Source of the DNA: an uncultured Oscillibacter sp.
GTDB lineage: Bacteria; Bacillota; Clostridia; Oscillospirales; Oscillospiraceae
Length of the DNA stretch: 22,667 nt
Reading direction: 5' to 3'
Assembly: GCA_900542115.1 (NCBI GenBank)
Contig: UQMC01000018.1
Location: 1-22,667 of the forward strand
In this document: piece after piece, positions 12,794-20,121 of the stretch
How positions within the stretch are numbered: the stretch's first letter is position 1
Layout: every line of letters starts with the position of its first letter
The notes under the pieces: model-generated
Told to the model about the DNA's origin: nothing
Seen by the model: only the letters and a program-made list of their open reading frames with translations
Databases searched by the model: none
Program-made: the position numbers and the translations under genes

Positions 12794-14662
12794 ATGACAA
12801 AGGATGAGCTGCGGGAAAAGGCCAACGATCTGCCCTTGCAGCCGGGGGTCTATCTGATGATGGACCGGACCGGGAAGGTCATATATGTCGGCAAGGCGAA
12901 AAAGCTGAAGAACCGCGTCAGCCAATATTTTCAGGACAGCGCCTCCCACACCCTGAAAACCCGGCAAATGGTCAGTCAGGTGGACCATTTTGACACAATT
13001 TTCGTCTCCAGCGAATTTGAGGCCCTTGTGCTGGAAAATTCCCTCATCAAGCGGCATATGCCCCGCTACAACATTCTGCTGAAGGATGACAAGGGCTACC
13101 CCTTTGTCCGGCTGGGCCGGGGGCGCTATCCCAAATTCACCATGGTGAACCGCCCTGCCAATGACGGGGCGAAATATTTCGGCCCCTTCGGCGGGCGCTT
13201 TGAGACCCGGCAGGCCATCGACGCCGTATGTCAGGCACTGCGGCTCCCCACCTGCCGCCGCCAGTTTCCAAGGGACATCGGCGCGGAGCGGCCCTGTCTG
13301 AATTTCCACATGGGCCGGTGCGACGGTTTTTGCCGCCCGGAAATGCCGGAGGTGGACTATGACCGCCGCATTGAGCAGGCCTGTCAGCTTTTGGAGGGCC
13401 GCTCCAAGCAGTTGATTCGGGACATGACCGCCGACATGGAGACGGAGGCCGAAGCGCTGCGCTTTGAGCAGGCGGCCCAGCTTCGGGACCGGATTCAGGC
13501 CATCAGTGCCCTGAGCAAAAAGCAAACGGTCATTGCCGGCCTGTGCGCCGACACCGATGTATGGGGCGTGTTCCGTGGCGCGGGCAAAAGCGGCTACGCT
13601 GTGCTCCACATGGAGGGCGGCAATTTAGCAGGCCGCGAAACAGAGCTGCTGAACGCCCCCATGGAGGAAACAGCGGCAGAGCTGCTGGCGGCAGTCACCG
13701 CCCAATACTATCTGCCACGGGCCATTCTCCCCCACGAGATTCTACTCTGCGTGGACACTGGTGACTGTGAGGAGCTGTCCGAGGCGCTGACGCAGCGGGC
13801 CGGACACAGGGTCTGGGTCCATGTGCCCCAGCGGGGTGAAAAGTCCACGCTGGCGGATATGGCCATCCGCAACGCGCAGGAGGAGGTGCAGCGGGCCACC
13901 ACCGCCGAGGAAAAAACAGCCTATACGCTGGAGCTGCTGCAAAAAATGCTGAACCTCCCCCAGCCGCCCAAGCGGATGGAGTCCTTCGATATTTCCAACA
14001 CTGGCAGCAGTGACATTGTGGCCTCTATGGTGGTCTTTCAGGGCGGAAGGCCGCTGAAATCCGCCTACCGCCGCTTCCAGATCAAGGAGCTGGCAGAGGG
14101 CCACCCGGACGATTACGCCTCTATGCGGGAGGTGCTGCGCCGGAGATTGCAGCGGGCGGCGGATGGGGATGAAAAATTCCTGCCCCTGCCGGATGTCTTT
14201 TTGATTGATGGCGGCATCACCCATGCCAACACCGCGCTGGAGGTGGCGCAGTCCTTCGGCTGTACCATCCCCATTTTCGGCATGGTAAAGGATGACCGCC
14301 ACCGCACCCGCGCGCTGGTAACGCCGGAGGGGCGGGAGATCGGAATCGTAAATCAGCAGGCGGTTTTCTCCCTTATCGGCCAAATTCAGGAGGAGACCCA
14401 CCGCTTTGCCATCACCTATCACCACCAGCGCCACACCAAGAGCACCATGCGCTCCGCGCTGGATGGCATTCCCGGTCTCGGCACCAAGCGGCAGGCGGAG
14501 CTGAAGCGGCGTCTTGGCACCATCCGGGCCATTCGGGAGGCGGATGAGGAGACACTGGCAGCGATTCTGCCGAAAAACACGGCCCACGCCGTATGGCTCC
14601 ATTTCCACGAGGGTAACACCGCCGGGACGGAGCACACTGCCTCCGGCGATTTGTCCGAATAA
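12794..14662 (+). CDS. uvrC: Excinuclease ABC subunit C (UvrC)
   Basis: A 622-residue endonuclease that makes both incisions around bulky DNA damage in nucleotide excision repair with UvrA and UvrB. The N-terminal GIY-YIG domain shows GVYLM (18-22), IYVGKAKKLKNRV (30-42) with the catalytic Arg41, and a UvrB-binding UVR motif near residues 205-240. The RNase H-like second nuclease domain includes RMESFDISNTGSSD and DVFLIDGG. A C-terminal helix-hairpin-helix is in ALDGIPGLGTKRQAEL. Length fits the family. The ATG has AGGTGG about 8 bases upstream. It appears monocistronic; its stop is only 14 bp before the next promoter. Confidence 0.97.
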   Translation: MTKDELREKANDLPLQPGVYLMMDRTGKVIYVGKAKKLKNRVSQYFQDSASHTLKTRQMVSQVDHFDTIFVSSEFEALVLENSLIKRHMPRYNILLKDDKGYPFVRLGRGRYPKFTMVNRPANDGAKYFGPFGGRFETRQAIDAVCQALRLPTCRRQFPRDIGAERPCLNFHMGRCDGFCRPEMPEVDYDRRIEQACQLLEGRSKQLIRDMTADMETEAEALRFEQAAQLRDRIQAISALSKKQTVIAGLCADTDVWGVFRGAGKSGYAVLHMEGGNLAGRETELLNAPMEETAAELLAAVTAQYYLPRAILPHEILLCVDTGDCEELSEALTQRAGHRVWVHVPQRGEKSTLADMAIRNAQEEVQRATTAEEKTAYTLELLQKMLNLPQPPKRMESFDISNTGSSDIVASMVVFQGGRPLKSAYRRFQIKELAEGHPDDYASMREVLRRRLQRAADGDEKFLPLPDVFLIDGGITHANTALEVAQSFGCTIPIFGMVKDDRHRTRALVTPEGREIGIVNQQAVFSLIGQIQEETHRFAITYHHQRHTKSTMRSALDGIPGLGTKRQAELKRRLGTIRAIREADEETLAAILPKNTAHAVWLHFHEGNTAGTEHTASGDLSE

Positions 14663-14676
14663 ATCCAAATTCCCTC

Positions 14677-14707
14677 TTGACTTAAAGTTCACTTTAAGTT
14701 GTATAGT
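14677..14707 (+). promoter_or_regulatory. MerR-family-type promoter with internal dyad
   Basis: TTGACT (14677-14682) and TATAGT (14702-14707) are 19 bp apart, longer than the usual 17. The spacer region carries a perfect dyad, ACTTAAAGT (14681-14689) tc ACTTTAAGT (14692-14700). This stretched spacer filled by a palindrome is the classic layout of promoters activated by MerR-family proteins, and the dyad resembles those of the NmlR/AdhR aldehyde and electrophile-stress group. No merR gene is in the window. Confidence 0.75.
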
Positions 14708-14771
14708 AATTCCCGAACAAATCGTCCTGCTGCTTCCGCACGGAGGGCAGGCACACAAGGAGGCTATACCG

Positions 14772-15448
14772 ATGAAGAAGCCGTATATCATCTGCCACAT
14801 GATGACCTCTGTGGATGGCCGTATCGACTGCGCCACGAGGAGCATCTGCCGGGCGTGCAGGAATATTATGACACGCTGGATTCCCTGAACGCCCCCACCC
14901 GCGTCAGCGGTCGGGTCACGGCGGAGCTGGAGCTGGCAGGCCCCGGCGTATTTCACAGCGAGACCGTCACTCCCTTCGGGCGGGAGGGCTTTTCCAAAAA
15001 GACCGCTGCCGCCGGGTACGAGATCATTGCGGATACAAAGGGCACACTGCTGTGGGAGGTGCCGGAGGGCGAGCGCCCGTTGCTGATTCTCACCAGCCAG
15101 CAGGTAAGCCAGGAGTACCTTGCCTATCTGGACGCACAGAACATCTCCTGGATTGCCTGCGGCGAAACGAAAATCGACCTGCCCCGGGCCTGTGAAATCC
15201 TTGCGGAGCAGTTCGGCGTAGAGCGCATGGCCGTTGTGGGCGGCGGGCATATCAACGCCGGATTTCTGGCGGCAGGTCTGCTGGACGAGGTCAGTGTGCT
15301 GATCGGCGCTGGAATCGACGGTCGGGGCGGAATGCCCGCCGTGTTTGACGGTCTTCCCATGGAACGGCCTGTCACGGAGCTGAAGCTCAATTCTGTCCGG
15401 CAGTACGGCAGCGGCGCCGTTTGGCTGCGCTACGCCGTGAAGAAATAA
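14772..15448 (+). pseudogene. RibD-C/dihydrofolate-reductase-like protein, frameshifted
   Basis: The gene starts with ATG behind AAGGAGG and reads MKKPYIICHMMTSVDGRIDC, the standard opening of RibD C-terminal domain (DHFR-like) reductases, then shifts frame. The rest of the family sequence continues in another frame from about 14837 (HLPGVQEYYDTLDSLNAP) through the nucleotide-binding VVGGGHINAGFLAAGLLDE to the TAA at 15446. The shift equals a loss of one base, or of four, near 14832-14840. The original frame ends at 14888, giving a useless 38-residue peptide. The full protein would be about 226 residues and probably an NAD(P)H-dependent reductase. It is the first gene of the MerR-promoter operon. 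Either the gene is inactive in this strain or the read has an indel error. Confidence 0.8.
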
Positions 15449-15465
15449 ATACGGAGGGAAACAGC

Positions 15466-15897
15466 ATAAAATATCAAAATCAGGACGCATTTGAAAAAGC
15501 GAATATGTTCGGCACCGGCACTCCCAACACCGCCTATGCCCAGTATTTTATTGGAAATTCCTTCCTCAACCCCCTGACGGACCCCAAGGGCGGCCTGTTC
15601 GCCGCCAATGTGACCTTTGCGCCGGGCTGCCGCAACAACTGGCACATCCATCACGCCGAAAAGGGCGGCGGGCAGCTTTTGCTGTGCACCGCCGGTGAGG
15701 GCTGGTATCAGGAGGCCGGCAAGCCCGCCGTGAGCCTGACCACCGGCAGCGTGGTGATGATTCCCGCCGAGGTGAAGCACTGGCACGGCGCGAAAAAGGA
15801 TAGCTGGTTCAGCCATATCGCCGTGGAGGTCCCCGGCGAGGGCTGCCGGAACGAATGGTGCGAACCGGTGACGGACGAAGAATACAGCAAGCTGTAA
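15466..15897 (+). CDS. Cupin-domain protein with apparent ATA start
   Basis: A roughly 143-residue single-domain cupin with the metal-binding motif visible: WHIHHAEKGGGQ (His, His and a downstream Gln position), then IPAEVKHWHGA carrying the last His. Such cupins often sit beside carboxymuconolactone decarboxylase-like genes, as here. The expected first codon, six bases after GGAGGG, is ATA followed by AAATATCAAAAT (KYQN). An ATG there would give MKYQNQDAFEKANMFGTG, the normal start. The next in-frame ATG (15505) would remove 13 residues. The ORF can be opened from 15421, but only inside the preceding gene. The function is probably a detoxifying or metabolite-isomerising role in stress, not established. 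The start lesion may be real or a single-base error. Confidence 0.82.
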   Translation: MKYQNQDAFEKANMFGTGTPNTAYAQYFIGNSFLNPLTDPKGGLFAANVTFAPGCRNNWHIHHAEKGGGQLLLCTAGEGWYQEAGKPAVSLTTGSVVMIPAEVKHWHGAKKDSWFSHIAVEVPGEGCRNEWCEPVTDEEYSKL

Positions 15898-15909
15898 GGA
15901 GGATACGAT

Positions 15910-16236
15910 ATGGCAGTCAAGCAGACCGCGGGGCTGGACCAGTTAGGCACGTTCGCCCCTAAATTCGCCGAGCTGAATGACGATGTTCTGTTCGGTCAGG
16001 TATGGAGCCGGGAGGAGCAGCTCTCCCTCCGGGACCGTTCTCTTGTCACTGTTGTGGCACTGATGGCGCAGGGGTTGACGGACGAGTCCTTCCGCTATCA
16101 CCTGATAAGCGCCAAGAAAAACGGCATCACCAAGGAGGAAATGGCGGAGATCATCACCCACGCCGCCTTTTACTGCGGCTGGCCCAAGGCATGGGCCGTG
16201 TTCCGTATGGCAAAAGAGGTCTACGGCGAAGAATAA
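15910..16236 (+). CDS. Carboxymuconolactone decarboxylase family protein
   Basis: A 108-residue all-helical protein of the CMD/AhpD-like fold. The core segment TKEEMAEIITHAAFYCGWPKAWAVF at the C-terminal half carries the conserved Glu, His and Gly-Trp-Pro of the family. The AhpD C-x-x-C redox motif is absent (only one Cys), so it resembles gamma-CMD-type proteins and not a peroxidase partner. AAGGAGG lies 8 bases ahead of the ATG, and the gap from the cupin stop is 12 bp, so they form one operon. The pairing with a cupin and a reductase behind a MerR-type promoter suggests handling of reactive carbonyls or quinones, which is inference. Confidence 0.88.
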   Translation: MAVKQTAGLDQLGTFAPKFAELNDDVLFGQVWSREEQLSLRDRSLVTVVALMAQGLTDESFRYHLISAKKNGITKEEMAEIITHAAFYCGWPKAWAVFRMAKEVYGEE

Positions 16237-16252
16237 GTCCCCACAATATTCT

Positions 16253-16301
16253 GAAACGATAAGAGCCGCAGCCCATATCGGGCTGCGGCTCTTGTCGTTT
16301 C
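16253..16301. terminator. Bidirectional terminator between the CMD gene and spoVT
   Basis: A 22-bp stem with one G-U pair: GAAACGAT AAGAGCCGCAGCCC (16253-16274) pairs with GGGCTGCGGCTCTT GTCGTTTC (16280-16301) around ATATC. It sits 17 bp after the CMD stop and 29 bp after the convergent spoVT stop. Confidence 0.85.
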
Positions 16302-16330
16302 CTTTCAAATTGCTGCGCTCTGTGCAGGCA

Positions 16331-16870
16331 TCAGCTTTCCATGTGGCGGCCCAAAAATGCGGCAATGGTCTGCGCCAGCTTATATTCCGCGTCGCCGGAG
16401 GCGGATTGACCGTCCCCGATGAACAGCACCAGCCCCAGCAGATCGCCCTCTGAGAGAATCGGCGCCGCCACTACAGTCATGAGACGGTCGCTGCTGTCGG
16501 ACACCGGCACCGGCTGGTTCTGACCGTCATACTGGTAAATCCGGCGGTTTTCCATGATCTGCTCTAACTGCGCGGAGATGCGCTTCCCCAGCAACTCCCG
16601 CTTGGCGCCGCCAGCCACGGCGATAACGGTATCCCGGTCCGTCACGGCGCAGATGGCCCCCGTGGAGCGGCTCATGGTCTCGCAGAGCTGGGCGGCAAAA
16701 TCCTCCACGCCGCCCATCAGGGAATACTTTTTGAAAATGACCTCGCCGTCCCGGCTTGTATAAATCTCCAGAGGGTCGCCCTCGCGGATACGCATGGTGC
16801 GGCGAATCTCCTTGGGAATGACCACCCGGCCCAAATCATCAATGCGCCGCACGATTCCGGTTGCTTTCAT
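16331..16870 (-). CDS. spoVT: Stage V sporulation transcription factor SpoVT
   Basis: A 179-residue forespore regulator that modulates late sigma-G genes. The N-terminal AbrB-type swapped-hairpin DNA-binding domain reads ATGIVRRIDDLGRVVIPKEI with RREGDPLEIY-like continuation to about residue 50. The C-terminal GAF-like domain starts near residue 55 (GVEDFAAQLCETM) and contains VTDRDTVIAVAGG and VAAPILSEGDLLG. Length matches SpoVT, while AbrB itself is half as long. The ATG is preceded by AAAGGAG. A sigma-G-like promoter lies about 45 bp upstream. The gene is monocistronic and confirms that the organism is a spore former. Confidence 0.94.
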   Translation of the reverse strand: MKATGIVRRIDDLGRVVIPKEIRRTMRIREGDPLEIYTSRDGEVIFKKYSLMGGVEDFAAQLCETMSRSTGAICAVTDRDTVIAVAGGAKRELLGKRISAQLEQIMENRRIYQYDGQNQPVPVSDSSDRLMTVVAAPILSEGDLLGLVLFIGDGQSASGDAEYKLAQTIAAFLGRHMES

Positions 16871-16914
16871 ATCTCAAACTCCTTTATCAGTCGATTCCTA
16901 TGTCTAACTGGAAG

Positions 16915-16943
16915 TAGTATCTGCCATAATTTCCGCCTTATGC
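16915..16943 (-). promoter_or_regulatory. Sigma-G-like promoter of spoVT
   Basis: On the minus strand GCATA (16939-16943) matches GHATR and, after 17 bp, GATACTA (16915-16921) matches six of seven positions of CATWHTA. spoVT is a known sigma-G gene in Bacillus. The rest of 16944-17017 shows nothing further. Confidence 0.55.
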
Positions 16944-17017
16944 CGCCGGCGGGCTGGAACTCTTTGGCAGCAAGCAAGCCGATTAACAAAAAATATGTTT
17001 GTACTTCAGAAAAGCAG

Positions 17018-17046
17018 TTGACGCACCGCAAAAAATATGCTATAGT
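17018..17046 (+). promoter_or_regulatory. Promoter reading toward the tRNA-Thr region
   Basis: TTGACG (17018-17023) and TATAGT (17041-17046) are 17 bp apart. Between this promoter and the tRNA lie a stem (AGATTTG/CAAATCT, about 17064-17096) and the tRNA-like fragment. Confidence 0.7.
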
Positions 17047-17135
17047 AATTAGCACTGATGTGGAGATTTGGGAGCGCAATGCTTTTCAAATCTTCTCAAA
17101 ATTCCACCGCGAGTAAACGCAGTCCCCGAAATTTC

Positions 17136-17180
17136 ATAAGCTGGTAGAGCAACTGATTCGTAAGAATCAGGTCTGCGACC
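17136..17180 (+). pseudogene. Partial tRNA-Thr-like fragment
   Basis: GGTAGAGCA-A-CTGATTCGTAA (17143-17163) repeats the D-arm and anticodon-arm core of the intact tRNA-Thr at 17212-17232 with one mismatch in 21 bases. The flanks do not make an acceptor stem or T arm, and GA is inserted after the anticodon loop. It looks like a decayed or partial duplicate, perhaps left by an earlier integration at this tRNA. Confidence 0.55.
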
Positions 17181-17194
17181 CCAAAAGTGAATAT

Positions 17195-17270
17195 GCTAAT
17201 GTAGCTCAGTCGGTAGAGCAGCTGATTCGTAATCAGCAGGTCGTGTGTTCGAGTCACATCATTAGCTCCA
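17195..17270 (+). tRNA. tRNA-Thr (anticodon CGT)
   Basis: The cloverleaf is complete: acceptor GCTAATG/CATTAGC, D arm GCTC/GAGC, anticodon stem GCTGA/TCAGC with loop TTCGTAA (anticodon CGT, reading ACG), variable AGGTC, T arm GTGTG/CACAT with loop TTCGAGT, discriminator T and an encoded CCA. A mobile element begins just downstream, so the 3' end is the likely integration site. Confidence 0.97.
17240..17270 (+). other. Probable left attachment site (attL) at the tRNA-Thr 3' end
   Basis: Tyrosine recombinases of this type commonly integrate at tRNA 3' ends, and the integrase gene lies about 240 bp away pointing toward the tRNA. The matching right copy (attR) is not present up to 22667, so the exact core is unknown. 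Confidence 0.5.
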
Positions 17271-17274
17271 GAAG

Positions 17275-17306
17275 ACAGCGGAAATCGAATGATTTCCGCT
17301 GTTTTC
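17275..17306 (+). terminator. Terminator after tRNA-Thr
   Basis: ACAGCGGAAATC (17275-17286), loop GAAT, and GATTTCCGCTGT (17291-17302) form a perfect 12-bp stem followed by TTT and C. Confidence 0.85.
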
Positions 17307-17327
17307 ATAACTTTTAAGAAAAGTTTT

Positions 17328-17512
17328 GACCCACACAAATTGCGGTTACACCTCACGCCGAAGGCATTTTTCTTCGACGCTTTTCAAAAATTACCGTCTG
17401 GAAACACCGGCCCGACCCACACCGTGACCCACACAACGAACTGTGCGGAAAGAGCCAAAGAGCACCGGAGAGGAAACCGTTTCCTTTCCGGTGCTCTGCT
17501 TGCCTGTGGGTC
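17328..17512. repeat. Four GACCCACA repeats between tRNA and integrase
   Basis: GACCCACAC occurs at 17328-17336, 17414-17422 and 17426-17434, and TGTGGGTC (the inverse of GACCCACA) at 17505-17512. The first and third copies extend to a shared TGACCCACACAA. All four lie in the 206-bp gap between the tRNA terminator and the integrase stop, the place expected for arm-type binding sites of a Tn916-like integrase. Confidence 0.6.
17459..17497 (-). terminator. Terminator after the integrase gene
   Basis: An 18-bp stem with one G-U pair, starting AGAGCACCGG (17459-17468) and ending CCGGTGCTCT (17488-17497), with loop CCG. The minus-strand side is followed by CTTTGGCTCTTT. It lies 16 bp past the integrase stop. 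Confidence 0.7.
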
Positions 17513-18667
17513 TTATCGAATCCGTGCCATGAAACTGCCCATTTTCTCCGCAGCCTTTTGCTGCATCTGCCGCGTGGCGTGGGTGTAGGTGCGGAGCGTG
17601 AATCCGGCGTCGTAGTGGCCCAGCATGCTGGATACCGTCTTGATGTCCACGCCGTTTTGCAGAGCCATGGTTGCGAAGGTGTGCCGCAGATCATGGAACC
17701 TGATGTGCTCCAGTCCGGCGTCTTTTAGAATTTTTTTGTGGAGGTTTACCACGCTGTCCGGGTGGTACATCTCTCCTGTCACTGGGGAGGGGAACAGGTA
17801 AGGGTTGTCCGGGTGTTTCTCGTGCTCCTGGATCAGTAGATCCACCGCCGTCTGCGGGATCGACACCTGTCGGACGGAGGTCTCCGTTTTGGGCCTTGAC
17901 AGAATGAGGGTTCCCTCTGTGTCCCAGCTGGCCTGCTTACTGACGGAGATGGTGCAGTTGGCTTCGTCAAGATCGCTCCATTGGAGCGCCACCAGTTCGC
18001 CCTTTCTCAGTCCGCTGACCAGCTCCAGATAAAACATTGGGAGCGCGCCGCGCTGCTCAGCGGCGTCAAGGTATGCGCTGATGTGGTCTGGATGAAGAAT
18101 CTTCATCTCTTGTTTTTCAATTTTGGGGATGATGCAGTTCTCCGTGGGATTGCTGAGAATGCGTTTTTCTTTTACCGCCCGGTCAAGGGCATTGTGCAGC
18201 ATCATGTGAATGCCGCGCACAGTGGAATTGCTCAGGCCGGGTTTTTTCTTTTTCTGTACTTTTCTCAGCCGCCCATTGCTTTGCAGATCGTTGTAGAGCT
18301 TTTGCAAGTCGCGGGTAGTGAGCTTATTCAGCGGGATATCCCCGATAGCAGGGATGATATGCTGTTCGATGTTCCGGTGGTAGTAGTTCATGGTGGATGG
18401 GCGGATATGCGGTTTGGCATACAGTTCAAACCATGTCCGCAGCCATGTGGCAACCGTATATTCATTTGCGCGGCTGATATCCAATTCTCTGCTTTCCTCA
18501 ATGGCTTTCTTTAGTTTCGCCTTGCATTCCGCCTGTGTCTTACCCAGCACATTTTTGATGATGCGCTTTCCTGTTTCAGGGTGGTAGCCTGCTGTGTATC
18601 ACCCCTCCCAACGCCCATCTGCGCGTTTGCGAATGTTGCCTTCGCCATTTGCACGTTTTTTCGCCAT
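17513..18667 (-). pseudogene. int: Tyrosine integrase (Tn916-like) with an in-frame TGA at codon 23
   Basis: The intact frame would be 384 residues, starting at the ATG of MAKKRANGEGNIRKRADGRW behind AAAGGAG. Codon 23 is TGA (18599-18601), after which the family sequence continues in the same frame (YTAGYHPETGKR, then NVLGKTQAECKAKL). Homologues usually have Arg there (WEGRYTAG), so one C-to-T change of CGA explains it. Other genes here end in TGA, so it is not a recoded codon. The catalytic set is otherwise complete: R221 (SGLRKGE), H325-x-x-R328 (HDLRHTF), H351 (LGHYD) and Y361 (RTYTHAT). Restart at GTG 18550 would give 345 residues lacking the arm-binding domain. No excisionase gene is seen beside it. 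Confidence 0.88.
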
Positions 18668-18854
18668 GAGCATCGCTCCTTTCTTTGGTAGCCACAACAC
18701 ATACCACACCTTGCGCCGGAAAGCTACTGATTCTTCCAAAGAAATCGAATTTTTTTGAAAATGCTTTTATTGATTCCAGCAGTGCAAAATGTACACGAGT
18801 TTTGAACTGCCTTTTGCGTTTCTTAGGTCAACGGAGTGCCATTGTAAATCATTC

Positions 18855-18882
18855 GAAAATGTGTTATCTTCTTCGCAGAAGC
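18855..18882 (+). promoter_or_regulatory. Possible promoter of the permease gene
   Basis: TTGTAA and TTATCT are about 16 bp apart, 40-70 bp before the permease ATG. The rest of 18668-18924 holds no gene that I can support. Confidence 0.4.
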
Positions 18883-18924
18883 GTCCATACAGAATTCTAC
18901 ACTTTTCACACAAAGGGGCTTTTT

Positions 18925-20031
18925 ATGAGTAAGATCAAATCTTGGTGTCACGCCAATGCCATGCTGGTCATTTCACTACTGGCTGCAATTGTAACGGCAT
19001 TTTTTGTTCCGCCTGATAGGGACTACTTAGGTTATTATGACCTCAAGACACTTGCTTGCCTATTTTGTGTGCTGGCAGTGGTGGGTGCTTTGCGGGATCT
19101 GCATATCTTTTCCGCTCTTTCCCAACGGATGGTACACACCTTTTCCACTGTCCGGGGCGTTTGTACGGCGCTGGTGGTTATCACCATGTTCGGCTCTATG
19201 CTCCTGACCAATGATACCGCCTTGTTGACTTTTCTGCCACTGGGTTGGTTTGTCCTTTCCTCCACTGGACAGGAAAAGCACACGGCGCTTCTGTTCATTC
19301 TGCAAAACTGTGCCGCTAACCTCTGTGGGATGATCACGCCTTTCGGCAATCCGCAGAATCTCTATCTTTTCAGCTATTACGACCTTTCCGCGAAAATGTT
19401 TTTTTCCGCAATGCTGCCGCCATTCATCCTGTCTACTGTTCTCATTCTCCTGTGCTGCTTAGTGTTTCCAAAGGAACAGCTTTCAGTGCCGGAAGCACAG
19501 GTCACGGTAGACTCACGCCGAGCCATTATCTATGGTGGACTATTCTGTTTAGCCGTTGCCATGGTGCTGCGACTGGTACCCTACATTCTTGGCTTGGCTG
19601 TCATTGTTCTGGCGCTCTGGCTGCTGGACCGACATGCGCTGAAAACTGTAGATTGGGGATTGCTGGCCACTTTCGCTGCTTTTTTCACCTTTTCCGGCAA
19701 CCTTGCCCGGATGGAAGCTGTTCGGGTACTGTTCGCCCGCCTTTTGTCCCACGGAACCATTCTGATTTCTGCGCTCACCTGCCAGATCATCAGCAATGTC
19801 CCTGCCGCCATTTTGCTCAGCCGCTTCACGCAGGATGCCCGCGGGCTTCTGGTTGGCGTCAATGTGGGCGGCGCAGGAACGCTGGTAGCTTCGCTGGCAA
19901 GCCTCATTACCTTTCGGGAATATACACGCCATGTTCCTAATGGTGGAAAGCAATTTCTTTTTCTTTTTTCTGGGATCAGCTTTACCTTTTTGACGATTCT
20001 TTTGATGGCCATGTCCTTCCTGAACGGATGA
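18925..20031 (+). CDS. CitMHS/ArsB-type anion permease (element cargo)
   Basis: A 368-residue polytopic membrane protein of the ion-transporter superfamily that includes CitMHS, ArsB and NhaD. About ten hydrophobic segments are visible. Two characteristic re-entrant-type motifs appear: MLLTNDTALLTFLPL (about residues 92-106) and ANLCGMITPFGNPQNL (about 130-145), with the matching second-half motif ISNVPAAILLS and VGVNVGGAGTLVASLAS. The substrate may be citrate, another carboxylate, arsenite or sodium and cannot be told. The start is the ATG of MSKIKSW, with AAAGGGG upstream; a longer upstream frame was rejected. It points opposite to integrase and relaxase, and its base composition looks lower in GC than the core genes, which fits acquired cargo. 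Confidence 0.8.
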   Translation: MSKIKSWCHANAMLVISLLAAIVTAFFVPPDRDYLGYYDLKTLACLFCVLAVVGALRDLHIFSALSQRMVHTFSTVRGVCTALVVITMFGSMLLTNDTALLTFLPLGWFVLSSTGQEKHTALLFILQNCAANLCGMITPFGNPQNLYLFSYYDLSAKMFFSAMLPPFILSTVLILLCCLVFPKEQLSVPEAQVTVDSRRAIIYGGLFCLAVAMVLRLVPYILGLAVIVLALWLLDRHALKTVDWGLLATFAAFFTFSGNLARMEAVRVLFARLLSHGTILISALTCQIISNVPAAILLSRFTQDARGLLVGVNVGGAGTLVASLASLITFREYTRHVPNGGKQFLFLFSGISFTFLTILLMAMSFLNG

Positions 20032-20121
20032 GCCTTTATTGCCAGCATCTTTTGGGAAAATCCTTATTAATTTCAACAGTTCAAGATATACACTCTTTGT
20101 GTGGTCTTTTAACCTGTGGAA

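Noticed and set aside
13742..15490. 582-codon minus-strand ORF
   Set aside because: Runs antisense through uvrC and the reductase gene, crosses a promoter and has no recognisable domain.
17096..17356. Minus-strand ORF with THDLLITNQLLYRLSY
   Set aside because: This is the well-known spurious protein read antisense through a tRNA gene. The repeat of its motif only mirrors the duplicated tRNA-Thr core.
18599..18601. TGA read as a sense codon (alternative code)
   Set aside because: Rubrerythrin, the permease, cysE, trmO and the relaxase all end naturally at TGA, so it is a stop in this genome.
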